Origin: Methylobacterium mesophilicum
GTDB taxonomy: Bacteria; Pseudomonadota; Alphaproteobacteria; Rhizobiales; Beijerinckiaceae
DNA length: 64,000 bases
Direction: 5' to 3'
NCBI RefSeq assembly: GCF_022179445.1
Contig: NZ_BPQU01000005.1
Location: 62,001-126,000 of the forward strand
Shown here: one piece after another, positions 25,510 through 33,643 of the stretch
Layout of the letters: each line of letters starts with the position of its first letter
Numbering within the stretch: position 1 is the stretch's first letter
The notes under the pieces: generated by a model
What the model was told of the DNA's origin: nothing
Database searches by the model: none
Seen by the model: only the letters and a program-made list of their open reading frames with translations
Position numbers and translations under genes: made by a program

Positions 25510-26640
25510 ATGCCGTTGGACGAGCCCCATGACGCGCCTTCCCGTGCCGCCGGAACCCGCCGCGCGGTCCTAACCGCCGGCCTCGGCGCGGCGATCACCG
25601 CACCGCTGGCCGCGCCGGCCCTGGCCCAGGGCGCACCCGAGCTGCGCTGGCGCCTGTCCTCGGCTTACGCCAAGAGCCTCGACATCCTGTTCGGCGCCCC
25701 CGAGGCGCTCAGCCGGATCGTCGCCGAGGCCACCGACGGGCGGTTCCAGATCCAGGTGCTCGGCCCCGGCGAGCCGGTCCCGGCCGAGACCCTGCTCGAC
25801 GCCGTGTCGGCCGGCACGGTCGAGATGGGCCACGGCCCTGCGACCCTCGGCCAGGCCAAGGATCCGACCTTCGCGCTCGCCACCGCGATCCCGTTCGGCC
25901 TCAACGCCCGGGGCGCCGCCGCCTGGTGGCAGGCGGGGGGCGCCGCCGAGCTGTTCGCCGAGGTCTTCGCGAAATCCGGCCTGGTCTGCCTGCCCGGCGG
26001 CAATACCGGCGCGCAGATGGGCGGCTGGTTCCGGCGCGAGATCAAGAGCGTGGCCGACCTCCAGGGCCTCAAGTTCCGCATCGGCGGCATGGGCGGGCAG
26101 GTGCTGACGAAGTTCGGCGTCCAGCCGCAGGCCATCCCCGGCCCCGAGATCTACCAGGCCCTCGAGACCAAGAAGCTCGACGCCGCCGAGTGGATCGGCC
26201 CCTACGACGACGAGCGGCTCGGACTGCAGAAGGTCGCCCCGGTCTACCATTATCCCGGCTTCTGGGAGGGCGGCGCGATGCTGCACTTCTGGTTCAACGC
26301 CGAGAAGTGGAAGGCCTTGCCGAAAGCCTATCAGGCGATCCTGCGCTCCGCCGCCGCCGAGGTCGGGGCCGAGGTCCAGGCCAAGTACGATGCGCGCAAC
26401 CCGCAGGCCCTGCGCCGGCTGGTCGCCGGCGGCGCGCAGCTGCGGCCGTTCCCGCAGGACGTGATGGAGGGCGCGCTCAAGAACGCCAACGACGTCTATG
26501 CCGAGATCGCCGCCAAGAACGCCGATTTCCGCCGGGTGTACGAGGCGATGCGGACCTTCCGGAACGAGGAATATCTCTGGTTCCAGGTCGCCGAATACAC
26601 CTACGATAACTTCATGATTCGGGCCCGGGCCCGGGGATAG
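25510..26640 (+). CDS. TRAP transporter solute-binding protein (DctP family), Tat-type signal
   Basis: 376 residues. A Tat-like signal TRRAVLTAGLG is followed by a hydrophobic stretch to ALAQG. The mature part has DctP features: TLLDAVSAGTVEMGHG, LKFRIGGMGGQVLTKFG and DAAEWIGPYDD. This subfamily often binds 2-oxo or aromatic carboxylates. The DctQ and DctM membrane genes are absent from the window, so it is an orphan here. Confidence 0.9.
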   Translation: MPLDEPHDAPSRAAGTRRAVLTAGLGAAITAPLAAPALAQGAPELRWRLSSAYAKSLDILFGAPEALSRIVAEATDGRFQIQVLGPGEPVPAETLLDAVSAGTVEMGHGPATLGQAKDPTFALATAIPFGLNARGAAAWWQAGGAAELFAEVFAKSGLVCLPGGNTGAQMGGWFRREIKSVADLQGLKFRIGGMGGQVLTKFGVQPQAIPGPEIYQALETKKLDAAEWIGPYDDERLGLQKVAPVYHYPGFWEGGAMLHFWFNAEKWKALPKAYQAILRSAAAEVGAEVQAKYDARNPQALRRLVAGGAQLRPFPQDVMEGALKNANDVYAEIAAKNADFRRVYEAMRTFRNEEYLWFQVAEYTYDNFMIRARARG

Positions 26641-26649
26641 CGAAATCTC

Positions 26650-26757
26650 GGTTTCAAAAGGTCTTCGACCTTTTGCGGGTGAAGGGCGGAGCCCTTTCTT
26701 CTCTGGGGCTCGGCCCCAAACCCTGCCAAAGGGCTGAGCCCTTTGGAAACCCGGCCT
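26650..26757. repeat. Cluster of short hairpins, family 4 copy 1; probable terminator
   Basis: Successive palindromes: CAAAAGGTC-TTC-GACCTTTTG (26655-26675), AAGGGC-GGA-GCCCTTT, GGGGCTCGGCCCC and CCAAAGGGCTGAGCCCTTTGG. The first, just after the TRAP-binding protein stop, could terminate in either direction. Related text occurs at 35038-35093 and 41853-41888. Confidence 0.65.
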
Positions 26758-26800
26758 TCGCCGTTGCCATCCGGGCGCGCCGACTAGGGGAGGAGACGGC

Positions 26801-28213
26801 ATGATGGGGACCTTGAGACTCGGCCTGGCGCTGCTCGGGGCGGCGCTGCCGCTCCCGGTGCTGGCGCAATCGCCCGCCAACCTCACCGCCCTGCGCGGCC
26901 TGGCCCCTGTGGCCCGGCTGCAGGGGAGCCCGGCCGGCACGGCGGCGCTCGACGCCAACCTGCGGGTGACCGGGGACATCCAGACCGCCGCCCTCAAGCA
27001 GCCGACGCTGCTGCCCTTCCCCGAGCAGCAGCAGCTGGCGCTGCGGGACTGCTTCATCACCGACGGCAACGCCTCGGGCCTCGCCGACGGCCTCGGCACG
27101 GCGCTCGCCACCGCCTATCAGGCCCGGGCGCGCTACAGCGACGCCAAGACCTTCACCAGCGTCGCGCAGCCGGTGGCCGACCTGATCGGCTACACCAACA
27201 ACGTCACCAAGTCGGATTCGAATTCCGGCAAGTACTTCTTCGCCAACGGTACGATCCACGGCACGCACCCGGTCTCGGCCGAGGCCGCCGCGCTGCTCAC
27301 GGACGGCACCGTCACCGACGTGTTCGGCAAGGCCTACGGCCGGCCGGCGGGCAGCCCCGGGGCCGACCGGTTCGGCAATTCCCGCCCGTTCCAGACCCTG
27401 CCGCATCTCCAGGCCTATCGCGGCGCGGATTATTTCGGCGCGGCGTCGCATTCGTTCGACTGGCTGCGCGGTCCCAAGCAGGATCTCGTCGACAGCCCGT
27501 CCTATCCCAGCGGGCACACGACCTACGGCTACACCGAGTCGCTGATCCTCGCCCTGCTGGTGCCGGAGCGCTACCAGCAGATGATCGCGCGGGCCGCCGA
27601 ATACGGCAACGATCGGATCATCGTCGGGGCGCATTACGCCATGGACGTGATCGGCGGGCGCGCGACCTCGCTGCACGCGGTGGCGCATCTGCTCGCCAAC
27701 GATCCGGCCTATGTCGGCCAGATCCGGAAGAACCCCGCCGTGATCGACACGAAGGCGACGGACGCGGACAAGCACGTCGGCGTCACCGATTACCGGGCGC
27801 TCCTGACTGAGGCGCGCGCGGCGATGGCCGAAGCCCTCGCGGCCGGCTGCGGCGGCACGGTGGCGGCCTGCGCGGCGCAGGATACCGGCCGGTTCAAGGA
27901 CCCCGCCGCCAACGCGGCCTTCTACGAGGCGACGCAGACCTACGGGTTGCCGGTCGTGCACGACGCAACCGCCAACGCCCGGGAGGATGTCGGCACGATC
28001 GCCCCGGAGGCCGGCCACCTGCTGACCGCGGCCTTCCCGGCGCTCACCCTTGCCGAGGCGAACGCCATCCTGACCGAGACGCAGGGCCCCGGCGGCGGCT
28101 TCCTCGACGACGGCTCGGAGTTCGGGGTCTATGCCCGGATCAATCTCTACGCGGCTTCCGGCAAGGCGGCGGCGCTGGCGGCGAGCCGGGCGGGGGCGAG
28201 CGCGACGCGCTGA
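26801..28213 (+). CDS. Secreted acid phosphatase, PAP2 superfamily
   Basis: 470 residues with a signal peptide (LRLGLALLGAALPLPVLAQ). The PAP2 phosphatase motifs are seen as PSYPSGHTTYGY (His of motif 2) and RIIVGAHYAMDVIGGR (His/Asp of motif 3), with a plausible motif 1 in FDWLRGPKQD. It is longer than classical class A acid phosphatases (~250) because of extra N- and C-terminal regions. Likely periplasmic phosphomonoester hydrolysis. Confidence 0.88.
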   Translation: MMGTLRLGLALLGAALPLPVLAQSPANLTALRGLAPVARLQGSPAGTAALDANLRVTGDIQTAALKQPTLLPFPEQQQLALRDCFITDGNASGLADGLGTALATAYQARARYSDAKTFTSVAQPVADLIGYTNNVTKSDSNSGKYFFANGTIHGTHPVSAEAAALLTDGTVTDVFGKAYGRPAGSPGADRFGNSRPFQTLPHLQAYRGADYFGAASHSFDWLRGPKQDLVDSPSYPSGHTTYGYTESLILALLVPERYQQMIARAAEYGNDRIIVGAHYAMDVIGGRATSLHAVAHLLANDPAYVGQIRKNPAVIDTKATDADKHVGVTDYRALLTEARAAMAEALAAGCGGTVAACAAQDTGRFKDPAANAAFYEATQTYGLPVVHDATANAREDVGTIAPEAGHLLTAAFPALTLAEANAILTETQGPGGGFLDDGSEFGVYARINLYAASGKAAALAASRAGASATR

Positions 28214-28233
28214 CGGGGCGCGATTGCGGGGCG

Positions 28234-29229
28234 TCAGAACACGGCGTGGTCGCCGCGCTCGGCCACGGCCTCGCCCCGGACCAGGCGCCCATAGTAGGCG
28301 AACAGGGTTTCCGACCCCGTCGACGGCGTGGCGTGCGCATCGTAGCGGCCCGTGGCCGGATCCAGGACGAGCATCGACTCCGTGGCGTAGTAGCGCCCGA
28401 TGCGGGCGAGCTCGGCCTTGGCGGCGAGCGCCGGGACCCAGCGCCCGAGCGCGGCCAGGACGGCGATGATCGCGTCCAGCAGCGCCACCGGCACGTGCCG
28501 GAAGCGCGGCTCGCGCCCGAGCAGCGCGAACAGGTGCTCGCCCTGCGCCCTGGGGGTGATCGCCGCGCCCGGCCCCCCGATCGGGAGCACGCGGTTGCGC
28601 CGGGCGTCGTCGTCGATGCAGTCGGCGAGGTACTGGCCGAGATCGTCGTCGCTGATCGGCTTGCAGGCGGTCAGCAGGCCGTCGCCGAAGACCAGGAACG
28701 GCTTGCCGCGCCTCACGCGATCGATCTGCCCCGAGAGCGATTTGAAGAAGGCGGTCGGCCGCACGATCGTGTAGGCGAGGCCCGACCCGATCAGCGCCTG
28801 CTCGAACGCCAGCTTGGCATGCTGGAACGCGAGGACCGGCTTCTGGACGCAGATCGCCGAGAGCAGGACGACCTGCGTGACGCCGGCCGCCTGTGCGGCC
28901 TCCAGCGCGTTCAGCTGCGCCTGATAGTCGATCGCCCAGGCATCGTCGGGCAACCCGGTGCGCGAGGCGAGGCACGAGACGAGGACGTCGAACGTCTCGC
29001 CCCGGATGCCGTCGCGGGCGAGCGCGGCCGGGTCGGTCACGTCCGCGACCCGGGCGGTGGCGCCCGCTGGCAACGGGGCGGGCCGCCTGACCAGGCAGAC
29101 GACCGCGTGCCCGCGCGACACCAGCGCCCGCACCGTCGCGCGGCCGATCGTGCCGGTGCCGCCGAGGACGAGGACGCGCCGCGACGGTGGAGCGTTCGAT
29201 CGATCCCAGGTCACGATCGCGTCGTCCAA
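28234..29229 (-). CDS. bciA: Divinyl (proto)chlorophyllide a 8-vinyl reductase, BciA type
   Basis: 331 residues. NAD(P)-binding VLVLGGTGTIGRATVRAL, then segments typical of the BciA/DVR family: VSCLASRTGLPDDAWAIDYQ and VVLLSAICVQKPVLAFQ, and TIVRPTAFFKSLSGQ. The enzyme reduces the 8-vinyl group in (bacterio)chlorophyll synthesis, so the host is probably an aerobic anoxygenic phototroph. No other bch, crt or puf genes are in the window. It is convergent with the acid phosphatase gene. Confidence 0.88.
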   Translation of the reverse strand: MDDAIVTWDRSNAPPSRRVLVLGGTGTIGRATVRALVSRGHAVVCLVRRPAPLPAGATARVADVTDPAALARDGIRGETFDVLVSCLASRTGLPDDAWAIDYQAQLNALEAAQAAGVTQVVLLSAICVQKPVLAFQHAKLAFEQALIGSGLAYTIVRPTAFFKSLSGQIDRVRRGKPFLVFGDGLLTACKPISDDDLGQYLADCIDDDARRNRVLPIGGPGAAITPRAQGEHLFALLGREPRFRHVPVALLDAIIAVLAALGRWVPALAAKAELARIGRYYATESMLVLDPATGRYDAHATPSTGSETLFAYYGRLVRGEAVAERGDHAVF

Positions 29230-29679
29230 GGGCTCGGACCGCCGATCATGACGGCTTTCGTCCGCACGGCCGCTTCAATCCGCTGTGAGCGGGCGCCGCC
29301 ATCGGACGCTCTCTCCCGAACCGGACAGGCTACGCAGGTTGAGACCTTAGTCGCCGTCATGCTGCGACCGCGGTAGGCTTGGGTCCCCTTTCCCTTGCGG
29401 GCTACGACGTTCACGCATCGGCTCTTATAGGGCGCGACGAACCCCCTCTCCCGTGCGGGAGAGGGTTGGGGTGAGGGATGCGACCTCTCCGGAAAGACCT
29501 GATCCCTCACCCGGCTCTCTGCGAGAGCAGACCTCTCCCACACGGGAGAGGGGACCCGCGCTCCATACTGCGCCCGTGCTGCCGACACCGATGCGTGAAT
29601 CCGGTAGCCCGTGCGGAAGAGGGGGCGCTTCATGGTTCGCAACAACGTCAATGCCATAAAACCTGGGTCGCCCCCGCCG
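29230..29679. repeat. 450-bp gap with palindromic repeat, family 1 copy C (29441-29557)
   Basis: Copy C is inverted relative to copies A and B and carries an extra CTCTCTGCGAGAG hairpin of about 16 bp. It shares the CCGGAAAGACCTGATCCCTCACC core with copy A. The rest of the gap shows no coding signal; it also holds the bciA promoter region. Confidence 0.75.
29441..29557. repeat. Intergenic palindromic repeat, family 1 copy C
   Basis: Inverted relative to 5021-5121 and 7482-7582, with a ~16-bp extra hairpin. See the surrounding gap entry. Confidence 0.75.
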
Positions 29680-30804
29680 TCACGGCACCCGCTTGCGCAG
29701 CACGAAATTCCCCACCGCCAGGAATTTCTGCGCCCGCTTGCCGGTGTCGACCTCGGTGGTGAACACGTTGCCCTTGGAATCGACCGCGAGGTTGTGGACC
29801 CAGTGGAACTGGCCCGCCATGCGGCCGTTCCGGCCGAAGGCGCCCACCGTCGCGCCGGTGGCGCGGTCGAGGGTGCGGACCTCGTTGTTGGCGCCGTCGG
29901 CGTTGAGCAAAAAGGTCTCGTCGGCGTCCGGCCACAGGGCCAGCTCCCAGACCGAGCCGTTGGCCCGGGTGTTCTTCTCCACGACGAACTCCTTCACGAA
30001 GCTGCCGTCCTTCTGGAACACCTGGATCCGGTTGTTGGTGCGGTCGCAGACATAGACCAGCCCGTCCCGGGCGATGCGCACGCAATGGACCGGGTTGGCG
30101 AATTGCTGGCGCGGGGCGGCGGCCGGGTCGTAGGGGCCGAGCTTGTCGTCTGTGGGCGGCTTGCCGTAGGCGCCCCACATCCGCTTGAACGCCCCGGTCT
30201 CCCGGTCGAACACGATGATGCGGTGGTTGTAGTAGCCGTCCGCCACGTAGACCTCGTTGGCCGCCATGTCGAAGTCGACGTTGGCGGGCTTGCCCAGGCG
30301 GCTGGTGTCCCGGCTGTCGGTCTGGGGGCCGGACTTGCCGATCTGCAGGACGAACTTGCCGTCGGCCGTGAACTTGAGGAGCTGGCCGTCCTGGTCGCCG
30401 TTGCCGGCGATCCAGACGAAGCCCTGGCCGTCGATCTGGATGCCGTGCTCGTTGGTTGGCCAGTCGTAGCCCTCGCCGGGGCCGCCCCAGCTGCGCAGGA
30501 GGGTGCCGTCCTGGGCGAATTCCAGCACCGGCGGCGCGGGCTTGCAGCACTTGCTGCGCGGCGGATCGAGGCTCGCGGCCTTCTCGTCGTCGGTCAGCGT
30601 GCGGGGCCGCTGGACCACCCAGACATGGTCCTGCGCGTCGACCGCGACGCCCGCGGCCTGGCCGAGGATCCAGTCGTTCGGCAGGGGCTTCGGCCAGGAC
30701 GGGTCGACCTGGAAATGCGGCGCCTCCGCGGGCGCGGCCCCGGCGGGCCCCGCGAGGGCGAGCAGGCAGGCCAAAGCCGGCAGCGCGGTGGAAAGCATCC
30801 TCAT
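29680..30804 (-). CDS. Secreted NHL-repeat beta-propeller protein
   Basis: 374 residues from ATG 30804, with a signal peptide ending AGPAGAAP. Repeated propeller blades are visible, each like GVAVDAQDHVWVVQRP, GIQIDGQGFVWIAGNG, CVRIARDGLVYVCDRTNNRIQVF and NLAVDSKGNVFTTEVDTG. The pattern resembles bacterial relatives of peptidyl-alpha-hydroxyglycine lyase/SMP-30-like propellers. Catalytic function cannot be assigned. A candidate small RNA ends 105 bp upstream on the same strand. Confidence 0.85.
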   Translation of the reverse strand: MRMLSTALPALACLLALAGPAGAAPAEAPHFQVDPSWPKPLPNDWILGQAAGVAVDAQDHVWVVQRPRTLTDDEKAASLDPPRSKCCKPAPPVLEFAQDGTLLRSWGGPGEGYDWPTNEHGIQIDGQGFVWIAGNGDQDGQLLKFTADGKFVLQIGKSGPQTDSRDTSRLGKPANVDFDMAANEVYVADGYYNHRIIVFDRETGAFKRMWGAYGKPPTDDKLGPYDPAAAPRQQFANPVHCVRIARDGLVYVCDRTNNRIQVFQKDGSFVKEFVVEKNTRANGSVWELALWPDADETFLLNADGANNEVRTLDRATGATVGAFGRNGRMAGQFHWVHNLAVDSKGNVFTTEVDTGKRAQKFLAVGNFVLRKRVP

Positions 30805-30908
30805 GGCGTGTCCTCCGGCGCCTGTCCCGGCGCTCGCGGGCAGCATGGCGTCCCGCGCGGCCTGGGGCCAGCGCTCCCGCCCCGGTTCGGTGACACGGGG
30901 GACCGAAC

Positions 30909-30938
30909 AGAAAAAAGGCCACTCCCGAAGGAGCGGCC
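30909..30938 (-). terminator. Rho-independent terminator
   Basis: GGCCGCTCC, loop TTCG, GGAGTGGCC, then TTTTTT on the minus strand. It is the best intrinsic terminator in the window and has no annotated gene ending upstream of it, which is why a small RNA is proposed. The 529-bp gap 30805-31333 holds this, the EcfG-type site and no open reading frame of note. Confidence 0.85.
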
Positions 30939-31030
30939 CGAAGTCTAGGGAGGAAACGCCCAAGAAGGGCAGCGGGATCGCGACGCCATCGCCATCCCGC
31001 GCTGCACAATCTGCGCGCATGGCCGAAAAT
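30909..31030 (-). ncRNA. Candidate small RNA with anti-Shine-Dalgarno motif and Rho-independent terminator
   Basis: On the minus strand, TTTCCTCCC at about 30947-30955 is followed by a perfect 9-bp hairpin GGCCGCTCC-TTCG-GGAGTGGCC (30917-30938, one G-U pair) and a run of six T. A single-stranded CCTCCC just before a terminator is the layout of alphaproteobacterial trans-acting RNAs such as AbcR and the suhB/alpha-r14 group. No protein gene ends here. The 5' end is unknown and set arbitrarily. A transcription attenuator for the NHL gene is the alternative. Confidence 0.4.
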
Positions 31031-31201
31031 TACAAGGCCGTTCGGACAGAAAGGCTGTCCTTTCGTGCGGCCGCACACGCATCGCACCCCCGCTGTGTCG
31101 AAAATGTCGCATCTGCATCGCAGCCCAAGAGGACAGACTTCAGGCGATACCGGGCGGCAAATCCGACGGCAAACCGTTGAGAAACACGGATTTCGCCGTG
31201 C

Positions 31202-31226
31202 GGAACCGCGGCCCTGCGATGCCGTT
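31202..31226 (+). promoter_or_regulatory. EcfG-type general stress promoter before photolyase
   Basis: GGAAC at 31202-31206, 16 bp, CGTT at 31223-31226: exact consensus for EcfG. It is about 108 bp before the photolyase start. The element is nearly symmetric (GGAAC...GTTCC), so it might also work toward the minus strand with a 17-bp spacer. Regulation is inferred. Confidence 0.55.
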
Positions 31227-31333
31227 CCACTGCGGCAATTCATGACGGCCGCGTGAAGGGACGAATTCGTTACCCGCGCTAGCTGTCCGGCCAAGTCTCC
31301 GTCGGGACGGACAAAGAAGGACAGCGTGCGGGT

Positions 31334-32722
31334 ATGGCGATCCAGGGCGAGCGGATCCGGGTTCTCAACGACGTCGAGCCGCGGGCGGACGGGCGCTACG
31401 TCCTGTACCTCCTCCAGCAGGCCAACCGCGCCCAGTTCAATCCGGCCCTGGAATTCGCCATCGAGGAGGCGAACCGCCTCGGCCTGCCGGTGGTCGCCTG
31501 CTTCGGCCTGCTCGACGGCAAGAGCGGTTTCCCGGAGGCCAACGCCCGGCACTACGCCTTCCTGCTCCAGGGTCTCGCGGATGCGAAGGCGGGGCTGGAG
31601 AAGCGCGGCGTCGGGTTCGTGATGCGCAAGTGCGCGCCCGCCAAGATCGCGATCGACCTCGCAAAGGAGGCGGCGCTGCTGGTCCTGGACCGGGGCTACC
31701 TCGCGATCCAGAAGGGCTGGTACCGGGAGATCGCGAAGGCGGTGAAGACCCGCATCGTCCAGGTCGAGGGCGACGTGGTCGTCCCCGTCGAGACGGCGTC
31801 GAACAAGCACGAATTCGCCGCCCGCACGCTCCGGCCGAAGCTGAACCGGCTCTGGGACCCGTTCATCGCCGACCTGAAGCCGCGCAAGCCCAAGCACGCG
31901 GCGAAGGGCGTCACGCCCGACGGCGAGATCGACGTGTCCGATCCGGAGGCGGTGCTGGCCGGCATGAGCCTCGACCGGGAGGTCGGCCCGGTGAAGCGCT
32001 TCGTCGGCGGCGAGACCGAGGCGCGCAAGCGGCTCAAGGCGTTCCTCAAGGAAGGGTTCGAGGGCTACGGCAACGGCCGCAACAGGCCGGAGGCGGCGGC
32101 CGCCTCGCACATGAGCCCGTTCCTGCATTTCGGCCAGATCTCGCCGGTGGAGATCGCCCTGGCGGTGCGGGAGGCCAAGGCTGGCGACGACGACGACCGC
32201 GGCGCCTACCTGGAGGAGCTGATCGTGCGGCGCGAACTCGCCATGAACCACGTGTTCTACACGGAGGGCTACGACGACTACGACAAGGCGGTTCCGGACT
32301 GGGCGCGCAAGACGCTCTCCGAGCAAGCCGAGGACGAGCGACCGAACCTCTATTCGGAGGATCAGCTCGCGGCCGGCGAGACCCACGACCTCTACTGGAA
32401 CGCCGCGATGCGCGAGATGCGCGAGACCGGCTACATGCACAACCAGCTGCGCATGTACTGGGGCAAGAAGATCCTGGAATGGTCGCCCTCGGCGAAGGAG
32501 GGTTTTGGCCGGACGCTCCGGCTCAACAACCGCTACTTCCTGGACGGGCGCGACGCGAACTCCTTCACCAACGTCGCCTGGGTGTACGGCCTCCACGACC
32601 GCCCCTGGCAGCGCCGCCCGATCTTCGGCACGGTCCGCTACCAGAGCGAGAACTCGCTGAAGAAGTTCGACGCGAAGGCCTATGTGAAGGCGGTGGAGCG
32701 GTTGTGCGCGGCGGAGGGCTGA
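31334..32722 (+). CDS. phr: Class II deoxyribodipyrimidine photolyase
   Basis: 462 residues from ATG 31334. N-terminal DNA photolyase domain (YVLYLLQQANRAQFNPALEFA, typical of class II), then the FAD-binding domain with ASHMSPFLHFGQISPVEIA, LEELIVRRELAMNHVFY and the C-terminal HNQLRMYWGKKILEWS and RYFLDGRDANSFTNVAWVYG motifs. It repairs UV pyrimidine dimers with light. An EcfG-type site upstream suggests stress or light control. Well suited to a sun-exposed phototroph. Confidence 0.93.
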   Translation: MAIQGERIRVLNDVEPRADGRYVLYLLQQANRAQFNPALEFAIEEANRLGLPVVACFGLLDGKSGFPEANARHYAFLLQGLADAKAGLEKRGVGFVMRKCAPAKIAIDLAKEAALLVLDRGYLAIQKGWYREIAKAVKTRIVQVEGDVVVPVETASNKHEFAARTLRPKLNRLWDPFIADLKPRKPKHAAKGVTPDGEIDVSDPEAVLAGMSLDREVGPVKRFVGGETEARKRLKAFLKEGFEGYGNGRNRPEAAAASHMSPFLHFGQISPVEIALAVREAKAGDDDDRGAYLEELIVRRELAMNHVFYTEGYDDYDKAVPDWARKTLSEQAEDERPNLYSEDQLAAGETHDLYWNAAMREMRETGYMHNQLRMYWGKKILEWSPSAKEGFGRTLRLNNRYFLDGRDANSFTNVAWVYGLHDRPWQRRPIFGTVRYQSENSLKKFDAKAYVKAVERLCAAEG

Positions 32723-32857
32723 GGGGCGTGCTCGCGCAACGCCGCTTGAGGGTCGGCCAGCGAACGAGGTCGTGAAAACCGGACATGCATGTCCGCTCCG
32801 ACTTGATGTTCGGACAGAGACGTCCGATGCTGCCCCCATTGAAACGGAGTCCGGGAC

Positions 32858-33064
32858 ATGAAGCGGGAGGATCTCATCCGGGATCTGCGGCGCTTCGCCA
32901 GGAAGAACGGTCTCGCCTTCGCTCTGCTGAAGGATAGGGGCAAGGGATTGCACTACACGGTCAAGGTCGGCGACAGGACCACCACCGTCCAGAGCGGCGA
33001 ACTCAAGCCCCTCTGGGTCAAGCGGATCCTGAAGCAACTGGAGATCGACCTCGATGCCTTCTAG
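32858..33064 (+). CDS. HicA-like toxin (module 2)
   Basis: 68 residues from ATG 32858. A short basic dsRBD-like sequence: LIRDLRRFARKNG, then KGLHYTVKVGDRTTTVQSG with the candidate catalytic His in GLHYTV, and a C-terminal helix WVKRILKQLEI. It diverges from the canonical GSHHQF text, so the family call rests partly on the HicB-like gene 55 bp downstream. Unlike module 1, it lacks the PxGTxRxIxKQAG ending. Confidence 0.7.
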   Translation: MKREDLIRDLRRFARKNGLAFALLKDRGKGLHYTVKVGDRTTTVQSGELKPLWVKRILKQLEIDLDAF

Positions 33065-33118
33065 GCGAAGGTGTCGCCCCGTCTCGTTTCGGCCTCTTGC
33101 ACGGACAAAGGTCCGACC

Positions 33119-33562
33119 ATGGATTTTCACTGGACTTACGCGGTCGCGCTCCGGCGTGAGGAGGACGGCTCCGTCGGGGCCTATGCGGCGGCGATGCCCG
33201 ACGCCGTCGCGTTCGGCGGCGACGAGGCCGAGGCGCTTGCCGAGATGGCGCAGGCCCTGAACGCGGCGGTGCGGGGGCGCATCCATTTCGGCATGGACCT
33301 GGAGCCGCCCCCGGCGGCCGTCGCCGCGGCCGAGGGGTTGCACCGGATCGCCCTCGCTCCGGCGCTCGCCGCCAAGGCGACGATCTATGTCCTGTGGCGC
33401 GACTCGGGCCTGTCCAAGGTCGCCCTGGCGAAGTTGCTCGATGTCGATGAGCGGGAGGCCCGGCGCGTCCTCGATCCCGATCACCCGACCGGCCTCGACC
33501 GGCTGGCCGCCGCCGCGGACGTGTTCGGGCATCGGCTGACGGTCGGCGCCGTGCCGGCGTAA
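33119..33562 (+). CDS. HicB-like antitoxin (module 2, HTH type)
   Basis: 147 residues from ATG 33119. N-terminal HicB fold (WTYAVALRREEDGSVGAYAAAMPDAVAFGGDEAEALAEM) and a C-terminal HTH (DSGLSKVALAKLLDVDEREARRVLDP) for operon autorepression. The DNA-binding half is of a different type from that of module 1, so the two modules are not recent duplicates. It follows the HicA-like gene on the same strand. Confidence 0.8.
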   Translation: MDFHWTYAVALRREEDGSVGAYAAAMPDAVAFGGDEAEALAEMAQALNAAVRGRIHFGMDLEPPPAAVAAAEGLHRIALAPALAAKATIYVLWRDSGLSKVALAKLLDVDEREARRVLDPDHPTGLDRLAAAADVFGHRLTVGAVPA

Positions 33563-33643
33563 CGGCGCGGGGGAGGGGGCGCCCCATTCCCCGCAAGCCA
33601 CGCTATACCGCAGGTTCCGGCTGTGCGGACGAAGTGCCTTTTC

